Assembly (NCBI GenBank): GCA_907163375.1
Contig: CAJQUW010004729.1
Span: forward strand, 248,001 to 312,000
DNA length: 64,000 nucleotides
Reading direction: 5' to 3'
Origin: Prostheceraeus crozeri
Taxonomy: Eukaryota > Platyhelminthes > Polycladida > Euryleptidae
The notes below the pieces were generated by a model. That model did no database searches. It saw only the letters and a program-made list of their open reading frames with translations, and had not been told where the DNA came from. A program made the translations under genes and the position numbers. Shown one piece after another: positions 11,850-23,004 of the stretch (within the stretch, counting starts at the first letter, position 1; each line of letters begins with the position of its first letter).

Positions 11850-12250
11850 GTCATCTTTCTTCTAGTCTACGAACGGCACTGGAGAAAATTTTCTCATTTT
11901 CAGCTTCACTAGCTGGAAAAGATAGTAGAAATTTCGCGAGTTGTGGGAATTCCTTGGAATTACATTTCCACCATTCGAGTTGTCAACACAACTGGAGCAA
12001 TTTTACTTCGAATAACAATCAATCTCATCGGATGACACATTTTCATTAAAATGATCAAGGATTGTTTTTGAGACTTTGGATTTGGGCTCACTTTCATTCA
12101 CGGATATCTCTTCATCCACAATGTTCAATTTATGAGTGACAAGCATCTTTCTAGCATCTTGTATGGTTCTTTCGTGATCAGCCTTCGATAGAAATCCGAG
12201 ATGCTTTGTATGAGCATGAAGAAAAGTTGTAACGTAATGAAACGTTGACA
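11850..12250 (-). pseudogene. hAT transposase C-terminal relic
   Basis: On the minus strand one frame gives HYVTTFLHAHTKHLGFLSKAD and, lower down, SSDEIDCYSK. A second frame gives LEWWKCNSKEFPQLAKFLL, then PASEAENEKIFSSAVRRLEE. This is the hAT dimerisation region: L-E-W-W, F-P-x-L-A-K and S-x-x-E-R-x-F-S, here with E-K-I-F-S. At least one stop and one frame change separate the parts. No TIRs belonging to it were found. Confidence 0.7.
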
Positions 12251-12289
12251 ACTGAATTTTTTGTTTGAAATAACGGATCCTTATTCATT

Positions 12290-12560
12290 GCAATAATTTC
12301 TAGGGAGTCTGCGAAACAGATGTTCGTTTTTTCCCGATCGTTTATTGTCGAGATCTTTCGACCGTTCCACGCGATCATCGTCAGGAAAGTGACAAGAAGC
12401 AGCTTACATGAGAACTGTTAACCAAGTTCTAACAGCTTGAAACACAGTTGAAGACACACAGAAAAACTAACTCTGAAGTCACAAAATAAAAGATAAGGTA
12501 TGCTACTGTACAAAAACAATAAGTAAGACACTAAAACCAGAAATTAAAAAAGAGAGTCAA
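12290..12560 (-). mobile_element. Penelope-type 3' end remnant
   Basis: Read on the minus strand, CCTGACGATGATCG is followed by CGGTCGAAAGATCTCGAC and then AATAAACGATCGG. The order CTGANGA, short stem-loop, GAAA, then a polyadenylation-like AATAAA is typical of the non-coding end of Penelope-like elements. No coding part is attached. It abuts the hAT relic. Confidence 0.4.
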
Positions 12561-12637
12561 AACTTCCACGAATCGCACAAATGATGCTTAGTCTTGTTCT
12601 GCGACTGAAGACGATGAGACCACAGTGACTCCTACTT

Positions 12638-12977
12638 AAATCTACTTAAATGGTAGATGAAGTAACCTTAAGTAGACCTGCATGTACGTATGTACAACAA
12701 CAAGAAGCCTTATATATTATACAATATTGGTCATGATACCCGGTATTTACTAGCAGACTGACTTATTTTACTAAGATAAGTAGGCCTAATAATCGCTCAG
12801 GCGGATGTAGCTACCACATTACAATAGCCTGCATGTAATATGTCTATAGCAGTCTATTTTTTGTACATGCGTCTCTTATTCAAGTGCGTCTCTTATTAAA
12901 TTTTTTCCTCTCACGGATGCGTCTCTTATTCGAGGGCGTCCCTTATTCAAGGGCGTCTCATATTCAAAGAAATACGG
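12638..12977. mobile_element. Partial copy of the CCGTATTTC element (inverted relative to 57989-58806)
   Basis: The right end GAAATACGG-TA and the inner GCGTCTCTTATTC repeats match, in reverse orientation, the left 340 bases of the full copy at 57989. The match includes the stretch around GGCTTCTTGTTGTTGTAC. The left end is missing. Confidence 0.75.
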
Positions 12978-14315
12978 TAGTCCTTGCACTTGTGATACTT
13001 ATAGAATGTGGATTTTGTGACGAGTGGATAATACTGAATTTTCAATTTTTTGAAATTTTACGGGAGGCAAAGAAGTTGAGTTGTATATCTATTGGGTGTG
13101 TGCATACTCCGCATTACATTTTGATCGATATTCAGATACGACTGTGCAGTGTACGACTGTGCAATAGTGCTCTCCTAATAACACCAGGCATAAGGCTACT
13201 GCGACAACTACGTGAGCGTGAATTAAGGCTAATTGATGGCAGATATATTATGATAATCTATGTACACATGGAAGTCTTATCACATATCATTCCATTTGAT
13301 GACTCTCTATAAGGAGAAAAAGAGATTTATCTACTGTATCTCTTGATTATGAACATAGCTTACATTTTAACAAATGTTTCAAACACCACCGCTGTCCATC
13401 ATAATGGCCTGCTTGCAAAAAATAATGTATCAACAGTCGCGACAACAGTGAACGATATTCTAGTAAATGACGTAGCAAAACGGATGACGGAGTACACAGG
13501 CCTAATAATTACGCAGACATTGGAAGTGCAGCATTTATAAAAATGTGAACTATGCAGTATACTAGGAATGCTGACTGATGCGCGTCAGTTGGTGCTTCAG
13601 ACGTCTCCGTGGCAAAGTGTACACTACAATTCAAAAAAATGGAAAAATAATACAATTAATACTTCACATATTTCTTTTATATGTTCTGCGGTATATTAAT
13701 AATACAAATTCATAACGCTTATAATGCAGCATGTAATCCAACATCTGCGCGCGCAATCATAGAGATGGATTCTTTCATGTGTGGCGGATGCAATGGCAGC
13801 AAGCGATAGAGATTGACATAGAGATTCGTCTCTCTTTGGCTTAAATGATTGGCCAAGCGCGCGCATCATTAGCGAACATACGGACCTCAGCGGTCAAATT
13901 GCAGGCATGTCTGTCAAGTGAAAAGTATCCTCAATGTCTCCTCAATGTTTCTTGATGATAACTTGGTCAAATGAAATATTATTCACACCGTTCGACTCCT
14001 CACGATCTAAATTTACTTACTGCCTCGGTTTAATATGGCGTCAATGTTCTGGCTCGTCGGAATTCAGACTTAAATTTGCATTGAGAGAATGGAAAATTGA
14101 TCTTCTTGTCCCTCAAGACTAGTTCTAGCCGTGACCATCAGTATTGATGAATGCCATCTCTAGACCAACCCCTACAGTAAGTACATGTAGGAGGTAGAGT
14201 GTCGACTGAAAAAAGTATCTGCATACAGCGAAACTTTCTGTATGAAAACATCAGTATTTTGCCTAGATAAGTTTCTGCGGTTTTAAATTTTCGCAGATTA
14301 TTCCTGTGTTTATAT
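12978..14315. other. Intron 5 sequence without recognised gene
   Basis: Several open frames occur (for example 12884-13312) but none shows domain signatures, splice boundaries or repeat partners. The last part leads into the BEL/Pao element, with no LTR start recognised before 14316. Confidence 0.4.
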
Positions 14316-17300
14316 GTGTGAATAAAGTCAACTGTTCGACAATCCAAGTCGATTTTGACGTCTCAAATCCGAACGGTAGGACATCCGACGGAAAACTAAG
14401 AGCCTCTTACCTCTTGACCGGGCCTTAAGTTGCTATAACCGCTACTTATCCCTCAAATCTTGTTGGTGCCGCAGCCCGGGACATTAACTATGGACTGACT
14501 CACTCCGCAGGGCTAAAGCATCCCGCCGTGCATATGTTCTGCACTTAAACAGGATTGTATCTGAAGTAGAAAAGCTCTGCAACTCCTCTTTGACTGATAT
14601 GGCCGCAGTAACCGCTGATCGACAAAAACTTTCCTCTTCGAAAACAAAAATTGATGAAATGGGTGCTACGATTTTGAACCTCGTAGAAGACGAAGACCAA
14701 GTTGAGTGTGAAATCGCAGAACAGGAGAGATTGTCCGACATGATTATCGACGCCTTGACTAAACTTGACTCCCTTCAACTTGAAAATACATCGAGTAACA
14801 CTTCTACCTCTTCACCGAACTCTGGGTTAGAAGGCCTGACTTTTAGTGGTGACTATCTATCATGGCGACCTTCCTATGACCAATTTAACGCCACTGTGCA
14901 TACATGTCTCTACATGATGAAGATCAAATGGAGAGACCGGGTCAGTAATGACGATGTAATGGGAATATGCGGGCTGACACACCTGAGGAACCGAATTCAA
15001 TAGAGGAGGCTTCGATGGTTTGGTCATGTCAGGAGAGCGGAAGAGAAGGTCATCGGGAGAATGGAATCCATGAAGGTGGAGGGAAAGCGCCCAGTTGGAA
15101 GACCAAAGAAATCATGGCGAAACTGCGTTCAAGAAGACCTGGATGCCCTCAACATCAGCGAGTACCTTGCCCAAGTTCGGGACCAGTGGAAGCGAGCCAT
15201 CAAACTCCGTCCAACCTCAAGCAATGGGACAAGAAGGACGTAAAACGAGAAGTGAAGTGAGTGGAGTGTGCATAACAGAAATATTCCAGGCGTGCAAAAG
15301 TTTACGTATCTTATGTCTGCGCTCCGTGGAGAGGCTCGCGATGCAATCCGTGGTATTCCATGTACCTCAGAGAACTATCCATCAGCGTTGAAGATACTCA
15401 AAGATCGATTCGGTGATCCCTCTCTGCTAATCAGCTTGTATGCAGACCGCCTTGTGAACCTTGCTTCGGTTAAAGACAATGACATTTCTTCCTTCGAAAA
15501 TGTAATAACGAACTTCGAATCACACTTGAGAGAAATCACTCAATTAATTGATGAAGTGCTGACCACCTCTGCACCTTCTGCTACCTCCACTCCTCTGCAT
15601 GGACTTCTCCTTGCTCCTCTTCTGACCGGTAAATTGCCTTCTGCGAGTCAGCTTGAATGGGCTCGACGCTCCAGACCTCCCGGAGAGAAGTTCGACTTGG
15701 GCAAGCTGTTTGACTTCGCGAAATCGGACGTCGACGCGTTAGAGACACTATCTACGATCGACACAGCATCCGCTATCAAGGCTCCTAAGAAAGTATATCC
15801 GCGCACGAATCCCAGACCTACCGCTGCTATGAGCTCATTGAAAGTGAATTCTCTCCAGGCATACCGACTTTGCGATTCTAGTGAGTCTCATTCTCTCTTC
15901 AAGTGCCAGACTTTCCTTCATCACGACTCGCATCAACGCATTGAACTCATTCGTCAGCGTTCACTATGCTTCAACTGCTTAGGAAATCATCTGAAGAAAG
16001 ATTGCCGATTTTCCACTCGTTGTCGACAGTGCGATCAACAGCACCATACTTTTCTCCATCGAGATCCTGTTCGTCACACCGCTGCTGAACCACCTCGACC
16101 TGTACTTCCTTCCTCAAGTAACTCCGTTTCTACCTCGCCAACCTCAATCAACGTTGTGTCTCTAGACTGCTCCGCTAGACGTTTTTCAATTCTCCAGACA
16201 GCTCGTGTTCATGTACGAGGTTTACAACGCACCGCTCGCATTCTACTCGACTCTGGTTCCGAAGAAAGCTATGTTGCTGACAATCTTGTTCGCGAAGCAA
16301 ACCGATAATGGATCGTGTCTCTCGACAATTCGAAATATTCCTCGGATCTCGCTCTGTTCCTGTTGACTGTGTACTTATCGCCTACAATTATCCAGCCTGT
16401 ACGGTGCTAACTGGGTCACTGCTAAGCTAATATCAGTACCGATCATCTGCAGTCCAACTCGCACGCTGCCTCGTGATAAGCTCATTGAAATTCAGGAGCG
16501 ATTGCCGCAGATCCAGTTCGCCGCTTGTACAACCGAAGATCCCGCTATTGATATTCTCCTAGGTATGGATGCCATTCCTCAAATACTTTTATGCAAAGAC
16601 CGTGTTCTGACCCATGAACACTTGACTCTCATACCGTCGATGTTTGGCTATATTATTGGTGGTTCGATTGCATCTACTTGTCCTAACAATTCTCTTATCT
16701 CAATCGTCAAGAGTCTACGTGTTTCCTCCTGCCTTGATGACGTTTCTAAGCTCTGGGAACTTGAATGTATCGGGATCGAATCTCCTTCATTACCTGTACC
16801 CAAGGCCGTCTCACCTCATTTCAATCGTGACCGCTACGAAGTCCCTCTTCCGTGGAAAGACTCTGTTCGACCGTGTATGACGCTGACTCAAGAAATGACG
16901 CTGACATCAAAGAAATTCCCATTTCAAGCGCTTGTCTACGCAGAAGGAAGAATCACAGTGAGACCCTCGAAGATTACCTCAAGCTTGATATTTTAGAACC
17001 AGCCTCAGAAGATGGTGGAAATTTCATCCCGCATCACGCTGTTTACCAAAACGAAAAACAAAGGATCGTTTACGATGCCTCCGCGAAGCCATGGAAAGGT
17101 CCGTCTCTCAACGATTGTCTTCATCCAGGAACGAATCTCCTATCTGATTTGACCGCCATCCTCTTACGTTTTCGTTGTAATCGATGCCCCCAATTGGCAG
17201 ATGTTGAGAAGGCTTTCCTGATGATTGCCTTCAGACCTGAGGATCGAATTTACTTGAAGATTATGTGGTTCGATAAACTTAACCGCAAACGAGTGAGCCA

Positions 17301-19138
17301 ATTCGCGCGCGTCCCTTTTGGTCTTTCCTTGGGACCTTGCCTCCTACTCGAAGTACTACGAGTTCATCTGACTACGCCGCCCGATTCTTCTGACTTCGGT
17401 GTGAAGCGTCGCAATGACCTGTACATGGAAGATGTGGTCTCTGGAGACGATACTGTGCCTCATGTCACTGAGTTTAAAGAATTCGCCCTATCCAAATTCG
17501 CTGAAGCAGGAATGAATCTTCGAAAGTTTCTGTCAATCACCAATGTAATGAAGACATGGACATGTGAGCCACCTTCTAACTCTCGCAAAGTACTTGGCCT
17601 TTACCGGACTCCTTCTACTGACAGCTTATCCATCTCCTTAAGCCTACCACCGGCGACTAATCGTCACCAAGTAGCCTCTGCCGTAGCTCAACTATTCGAC
17701 CCACTTGGTTTAGCTTCGCCGTGGACAATCAGGCTTCGAATATTTTTGCAAAGTCTTTGGAGATCCTGCAATGATTGGGATGGGCCTCTTTCCTCAAAGG
17801 ATCAAGAAGAATACAATTGTCTTCAAGAAGATTCGATTGATAGTGCGATTTGTGCGCCCCGCCACGTGCCACTGAGCTCAGACTCTGAACTCCACATCTA
17901 CGCTGATGCCTCTAAGATGGCCTACGACAGCGCTTTCCTCCTATATTCGCGAGCTCGAGTTGCTCCTTTGAAGCCTTGCTTGATTCTTCCTCCTCTCGAG
18001 ATGATGGCTGCACTTTTGGCTGCTCGAGTGCTGCGTTTTGTCAATGAAAATCAGCCATTATCATCACTTCGTGCTCAGTTGTACTCAGATTCTATGATAG
18101 TCCTCGGATGGATCCGCAAGCCACCTTCAGACGTGTTTGTTCGAAACAGGGTGAAGGAAATCCTGACCATTACTAGCCCGCACGATTTGAGTCACGTCTC
18201 AGGAGAACTCAATCCAGCCGATTTGCCCAGCCGTGGAATGAGCGCCACCGATCTTCCTGCCTCCCAACACATGGTTCAATGGTCCGTTATACCTTCAAGA
18301 TTGTCCTCAACGATCTTCAACAATCACCGTTTGAGATGAGTTGTCCCCGACAGCCACTGATTCGATTGAAAATATGTTTCCTATGCAAAGATATGGTTCC
18401 TTGCGCAAAGCAGTTTGACTTGCCGCTTTGGTCAAGCGATTCATTACAAACATCTCAACCGCCCAAAAGCAAACTGGTGATCTTACAGCGACAGAAGACG
18501 ACAATGGAATGATAATTCTCCTTCGCGATTGTCAAAGGTCGCATGGCTGGCGAGAATACTCTGCTCTCACAGGGGGAGCTGAAGTCCCTAGCAATTCTCC
18601 TATCTTCGACTGACGACCAGCATTGGACAAAGATAAAGGAATTATCTTCTGTCACCCCCGCAATGGTGAACCTCCACTGCCTTGGCTACCTCTACCCTCA
18701 ACCTTAGCCCGCCTGATTGTTTTTGATGTTCATCACAAACTTTACCACATGGGTGTCAGCTCTACCAACAATAAATCCGCTGGACTCGTCGATGCCGACA
18801 ATTTGTGAATAAGACTACTTCCTCTTGAACGAGTGTGGTTCCGATTAACCTTCGTTAATCAAGGGGGAGGATGTGATGGATTCTGTGTGCTAAATTCTGT
18901 GACTTTAGTTGACCTGGACTTTCGTTTGTCTGCTCTGTCTGAAGATACGTGTGTTGCCCTTTAAATCTAAATTGGTTACTGTTGTCCACGTAAGGAGTGT
19001 GAATAAAATCAGCTGTTCGACAATCCAAGTCGATTTTGCCGTCAAAAATCCGAACGGTAGGACGTCCGACGGGAAGCTAAGAGCCTCTTACCTCTTGACC
19101 GGACCTTAAGTCATTATTACCGCTACTTATTCCTCACA
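14316..19138 (+). mobile_element. BEL/Pao LTR retrotransposon, broken, with a LINE inserted
   Basis: About 140 bases are shared between 14316-14455 and 18997-19136 and represent the R-U5 part of the LTRs. A polypurine run AAGGGGGAGGA precedes the 3' LTR start near 18871, and a primer-site-like TGGTGCCGCAGCCCGGG follows the 5' repeat. Parts in order are gag-like sequence, zinc knuckles near 15960-16060 (C-x2-C-x3-H-x4-C type), aspartic protease (LLDSGSEESYV), reverse transcriptase (YMEDVVSG in the catalytic place) and RNase H (IYADASKMAYDS). No full integrase is seen. LTR parts differ at roughly one site in ten, suggesting an old copy. It is broken in several places. Confidence 0.88.
14903..15266 (+). 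mobile_element. 5'-truncated LINE inserted in the BEL/Pao element
   Basis: WRDRVSNDDVMGICGL, RRLRWFGHVRRAEEKVIGR and GKRPVGRPKKSWRNCVQEDL form the C-terminal tail shared by many LINE RT proteins. The tail ends near SSNGTRRT with a stop, followed by a GTGAAGTGAGTGGAG 3' end without long poly-A. The insert is flanked by an 8-base direct repeat TGTGCATA (14895-14902 and 15267-15274). It is 364 bases, so only the last part of the element was copied. The family differs from the LINE at 7817-8405. Confidence 0.8.
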
Positions 19139-19898
19139 ATATACTACCCACATGAAATCACATTACGAGTAGTATGAAACAAGTTGGTTATCAAAAGTAA
19201 TGAATATCTGCTAATGAGCATTCCATCTAAGCGGAACTTAAGCTGATTATCAGGGGAATTTCAGGAACCATATTATAATGGAAGTCTTCATGAAAAAGTC
19301 AGGATCTTACAGTATTGTGCTTTCTTGGCTTAAAATTCAAGTTTTTAATTCAATTTTCATCCCGTTATACTATGATTCACCAAATTTATGTTTCATTCAT
19401 TGAATCTGATTAGTGATGTAGACCCATTTACGGATTTTAAAGTCAATTGAAATCATTGTCTTCGATTAAGTTATTTTGTTCTACCAGTGGCAGCAGGCTG
19501 CTTGTGATATGATCACGCTTAAGAAAATACTCTTGAGGTTGAGCATGAAAGTAATAGCAACCTATCGAATTGCCATTGAATTGCCTACTGAATACCATCA
19601 TTCCTTCTGCATTACAATCATGATCACTCAATTTCGTGGCAATTTCTTCAAAACTGCAAAAATCTGCATATCTGACATTTGGTAACAATTACCAACCATA
19701 TTCTCCTCGAGTTCATTTAAAAAAATTGAAAGTGTATACACATTGGGGATTTCATAAATGCAGCGTTGCTGCTATACCGAACATATTTACTCTATGGACC
19801 AACTCACACGCAAATAAATCCATCTCTGTGTGTGCGTAATTATTGTCTGTGAACTTCGCATTCCGTTTTGTTACGTTACCTGTCTTAACTGGAATATC
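19139..19898. other. Intron 5 sequence without recognised gene
   Basis: Sequence between the BEL/Pao 3' repeat and the next MITE. No coding remnant, terminal repeat or splice-bounded frame was recognised. Confidence 0.4.
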
Positions 19899-20505
19899 CA
19901 CAGAATTAAATATTTTGTTTATCTGCTTCAGTTTGCTAGAAGTGTGATTAATGCGAAATCGACGGCACATCGAGGAACCTATTAAGTGGGCAAAAAGGAA
20001 TTCCTAATACCTTACAGAGATAGGAAAAAAGTCGTGCGTCGCCTGCAGATTAATGTGAGTTCCAGCAAAGTGCTTCGATTGCCAAAATTCCTTCTGATTC
20101 GAAGAATTCAGATCAATGCGCACAAGTTTTCTCCATAATGTTGGCCCTTCTGATCATTATGAAAGAAAGTAGCAGGCGTACGAAAATTAGTTCACTTGAT
20201 GATTTCACATCCTCTCCTCGGCATTTCTCACTGTGTAGTGCATACATTGAAACGAAGCCAAGACAGGGATGTGTGTTTTGGTCTGTGTGAAGTGATATCA
20301 CAGCACGCACGCATCCCTCAATGGATCCGGTGTCCCCTGCTGACAGATTATTGTTTGCCATTTCCAATAGCAAGCGATACACGAATTATCCATTCGAGAA
20401 GGAGCAAGTTGTCTAATTCTGTGATGTCCCATTTCGATATTAAGGTTAGATATAGCCCTTCCTTTCTAGTAAACCGAAGCGCGCGCAGATGAATCTAATT
20501 CTGTG
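19899..20505. mobile_element. hAT-type MITE, CACAGAATTA family, copy B (607-base subfamily)
   Basis: Ends CACAGAATTAAATATTTTG and TCTAATTCTGTG. Flanks GGAATATC (19891-19898) and AGAATATC (20506-20513) agree in 7 of 8 bases. It is nearly identical to copies at 21811 and 31501, so this subfamily moved recently. Confidence 0.85.
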
Positions 20506-20633
20506 AGAATATCGCTCATTGTTGTTGCGACTGTCGATGTGTCACTTAATAAAAGAAAGCGCTGATTATATAGAGTGTTTAATATAGCGGTTTATGTCTG
20601 TTCTACATGCATAACTAAACTACTGTCACTTAC

Positions 20634-20874
20634 CGGCATACCATGGGAGAGCTGGCATTGACCATTCGTACACGCTGATATGAATGCAGGAGAACATGAT
20701 TCTTTTGAAATTTCACAAGTTGTACCCGAGTATCCAAAACGACAATTACATGTGAAACCTGTACCCGATGGTACGCAAGTGCCACCATTGGTGCAAGGAT
20801 TCTGAGCGTGGCAAATACTGCATGAGGCGTCATTCGATCCAGGGGCACATGAATAGCTGACTTCGACAAGAATG
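20634..20874 (-). CDS. Host gene exon 5: DSL-like start, EGF-like domain 1 and start of EGF-like domain 2
   Basis: 241 bases between acceptor TTCTTTTGCAG and donor GTAAGTG encode residues 138-218. ILVEVSYSCAPGSNDASCSIC resembles the first part of a DSL domain (x-RVTC-x-C-x3-C) but lacks its aromatic YY core. EGF-like domain 1 has six cysteines at 159, 165, 171, 180, 182 and 191 with the classic NPCTNGGTC and C-N-C-x-G-Y-S-G-T-T-C elements. The calcium-binding D-x-D/N-E start is absent. EGF-like domain 2 opens at C198 and is completed by exon 6. This is the most securely identified exon of the gene. Confidence 0.88.
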
Positions 20875-21083
20875 CTGCAAAAGAATAATATTAAACAGCA
20901 TAAAACGAGTCCTTATCTGCTTCGAAAGTGGTGATAGGGCATGAAAAAATACATGGAGAAAGAGCATTTCCATGTGTGACTGAAAATCTAACCTGCCAAA
21001 ACATCTACCATAAATCTATCAATGCTATGTACAATTACATGTCTATTCAAACATATTGAGGTGGCATTATCAAAAACTCATTG

Positions 21084-21217
21084 AATTTCAATTAATTGAT
21101 TATCAGCAGTTTCAATCAATTGATTGCTCGATAGTTTAATTTCAATTAATTGATTGCTCGATAGTTCAATTTTAACTAATTCATTGCTCGATAGTTCAAT
21201 TTCAATTAATTGATTGA
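21084..21217. repeat. Tandem repeat, about 36-base unit, nearly four copies
   Basis: Units containing TTTCAATTAATTGATTGCTC and GATAGTTCAA follow each other with small changes. A related AATTTCAATTAATTGATTG block occurs at 29346-29375, on the other side of the nested insertions. Confidence 0.75.
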
Positions 21218-21519
21218 CTTAGATTCCTATTGCTCGTGATTCATGTCCCGGTAAAAATTATGTCTACATCTTTCAGATGCATCATTCATGATTTTTTTGC
21301 CTCTCTAATATCGACTGAAGTACTTTCTAAGTCCTAGCACCTCCAGCACGTAGCAACTGATCATGAAGAAGCTCGAATTGAGAATTCTTGCACATGTACG
21401 TGGTGACGTCAATAAGTCTGTAGGTGAAAAACATTCACATCCTAGGCACGCAAACTATGACATTGTATAAATTTTGACAATCAGTTTTCTATATAGGCCC
21501 CATTATTGTCGATTCACAA

Positions 21520-21722
21520 TTTCCAACGTTTCAATAGCTCAACAATGGCTGCTCTGAACCACCTCTCCGGACGTCTGATTAAAATTGGCAATTTCCTCCT
21601 TCAGTTCTTCTTTGCACGAAAATTTCCTGCCTCTGAGGTTCAGCTTTAGAACCGAGAAGAGAAAAAATCGCTTGGGACAAGGTCCGGGCTGTAAGGTGGA
21701 TGTGGGAGTTGAACGAATCCCC
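21520..21722 (-). pseudogene. Mariner transposase C-terminal part, cut off by later insertions
   Basis: On the minus strand HPPYSPDLVPSDFF in one frame and KLNLRGRKFSCKEELKEEIA in another match the third catalytic aspartate region and the following helix of mariner transposases. The reading breaks off at 21722, where the CACTAGGTGACATGCC-family element begins. The matching N-terminal side is at 28996-29225 in the same orientation. Confidence 0.7.
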
Positions 21723-21810
21723 ACGCTCGATTAGGTTTAATTCACGCGTAAACTACGCGCAATGACACATGACCGTAAACATCCGTGGTTGCGCGTAACA
21801 TTACTGCAAC

Positions 21811-22416
21811 CACACAATTAAATATTTTGTTTATCTGCTTCGGTTTGCTAGAAGTGTGATTAATACGAAATTGACGGCACATAGAGGAACCTATTAAGTG
21901 GGCAAAAAGGAATTCCTAATACCTTACAGAGATAGGAAAAAAGTCGTGCGTCGCTTGCGGATTAATGTGAGTTCCAGCAAAGTGCTTCGATTGCCAAAAT
22001 TCCTTCTGATTCGAAGAATTCAGATCATTGCGCACAAGTTTTCTCCATATTGTTGGCTCTTCCGATTATTATTAAAGAAAGTAGCAGGCGTACGAAAATT
22101 AGTTCACTTGATGATTTCACATCCTCTCCTCGGCATTTCTCACTGTGTAGTGCATACATTGAAACGAAGCCAAGACAGGGATGTGTGTTTTGGTCTGTGT
22201 GAAGTGATATCACAGCACGCACGCATCCCTCAATGGATCCGGTGTCCCCTGCTGACAGATTATTGTTTGCCATTTCCAATAGCAAGCGATACACGAATTA
22301 TCCATCCAAGAAGGAGCAAGTTGTCTAATTCTGTGATGTACCATTTCGATATTAAGGTTACATATAACCCTTCCTTTCTAGGAAACCGAAGCGCGCCAGA
22401 TGAATCTAATTCTGTG
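21811..22416. mobile_element. hAT-type MITE, CACAGAATTA family, copy C (606-base subfamily)
   Basis: Perfect 8-base duplication ACTGCAAC (21803-21810 and 22417-22424). The left end reads CACACAATTAAAT with one change. An open frame of 183 codons (21898-22449) runs out through the right end into host sequence, so it is unlikely to be a real gene. Confidence 0.87.
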
Positions 22417-22773
22417 ACTGCAACATATTATCGCCTGACGACGAAGTAGGGTGCTTCGACACGTCGCGGAAAATAAACTTACTTCTGGCAGATTGGTCTA
22501 TTTTCTATATTTACTGCAACATATGTCGGCAACATATGTATCAAAGGCTAAACAATGTGATAGGACCTAAATTTCATGCTCTGGGCAGACAGAACATGCT
22601 AAGCGGTTCATCCGTAGCTCATGCGTCAACGCGGACAACCGTAGACGACGCGTAAACTATAGAAGCTCGCCTGCGCGTATTCAAAAACATTCACCTTGCT
22701 TTGACAGCATCATATCACGTGATTGCTGTCTCTTACTGCAGAGCGCGCGGAAGTATAGGCCTTAGTGGACCTT

Positions 22774-22936
22774 AGGCCGCTGTCACACAGAAAAAGTCAT
22801 CAGCCATAGTCATCTTCCATCTTCCATCGTCAGTCACGCTGTACACAGGAAAAGTCAAAAGTCGTCGTCCATCGGACAAAAGGCATGAAATTATGCGCAT
22901 GATGCAGTTCATTTCCTGTGTGACAGTGGCCTAAAC
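22774..22936. mobile_element. Harbinger-type MITE with GGCC-CTGTCACACAG ends
   Basis: GGCCGCTGTCACACAGAAAA at the left mirrors TTTCCTGTGTGACAGTGGCC at the right. TA lies next to each end. The inner part has purine/pyrimidine repeats around CATCTTCCATC. No coding sequence. Confidence 0.6.
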
Positions 22937-23004
22937 TGCCCTTAACTACCGATGTTTGGGGTGCTCCGTAATTGCGCGTGAATTACACGTGGTAATGTCA
23001 CCTA

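Noticed and set aside
12884-13312. Open frame of 142 codons
   Set aside because: It begins in the end of the CCGTATTTC element and continues into plain intron sequence with no domain or splice boundary.
21084-21217. Regular repeats considered as a CRISPR-like array
   Set aside because: Units are adjacent without unique spacers, and the genome is eukaryotic.
21898-22449. Open frame of 183 codons in MITE copy C, also open in copy D (31588-32154)
   Set aside because: The frame runs through the terminal repeat into unrelated flanking sequence, differs in its end in each copy and shows no domain. The third near-identical copy (19899) lacks it. It most likely reflects recent common origin of the copies.
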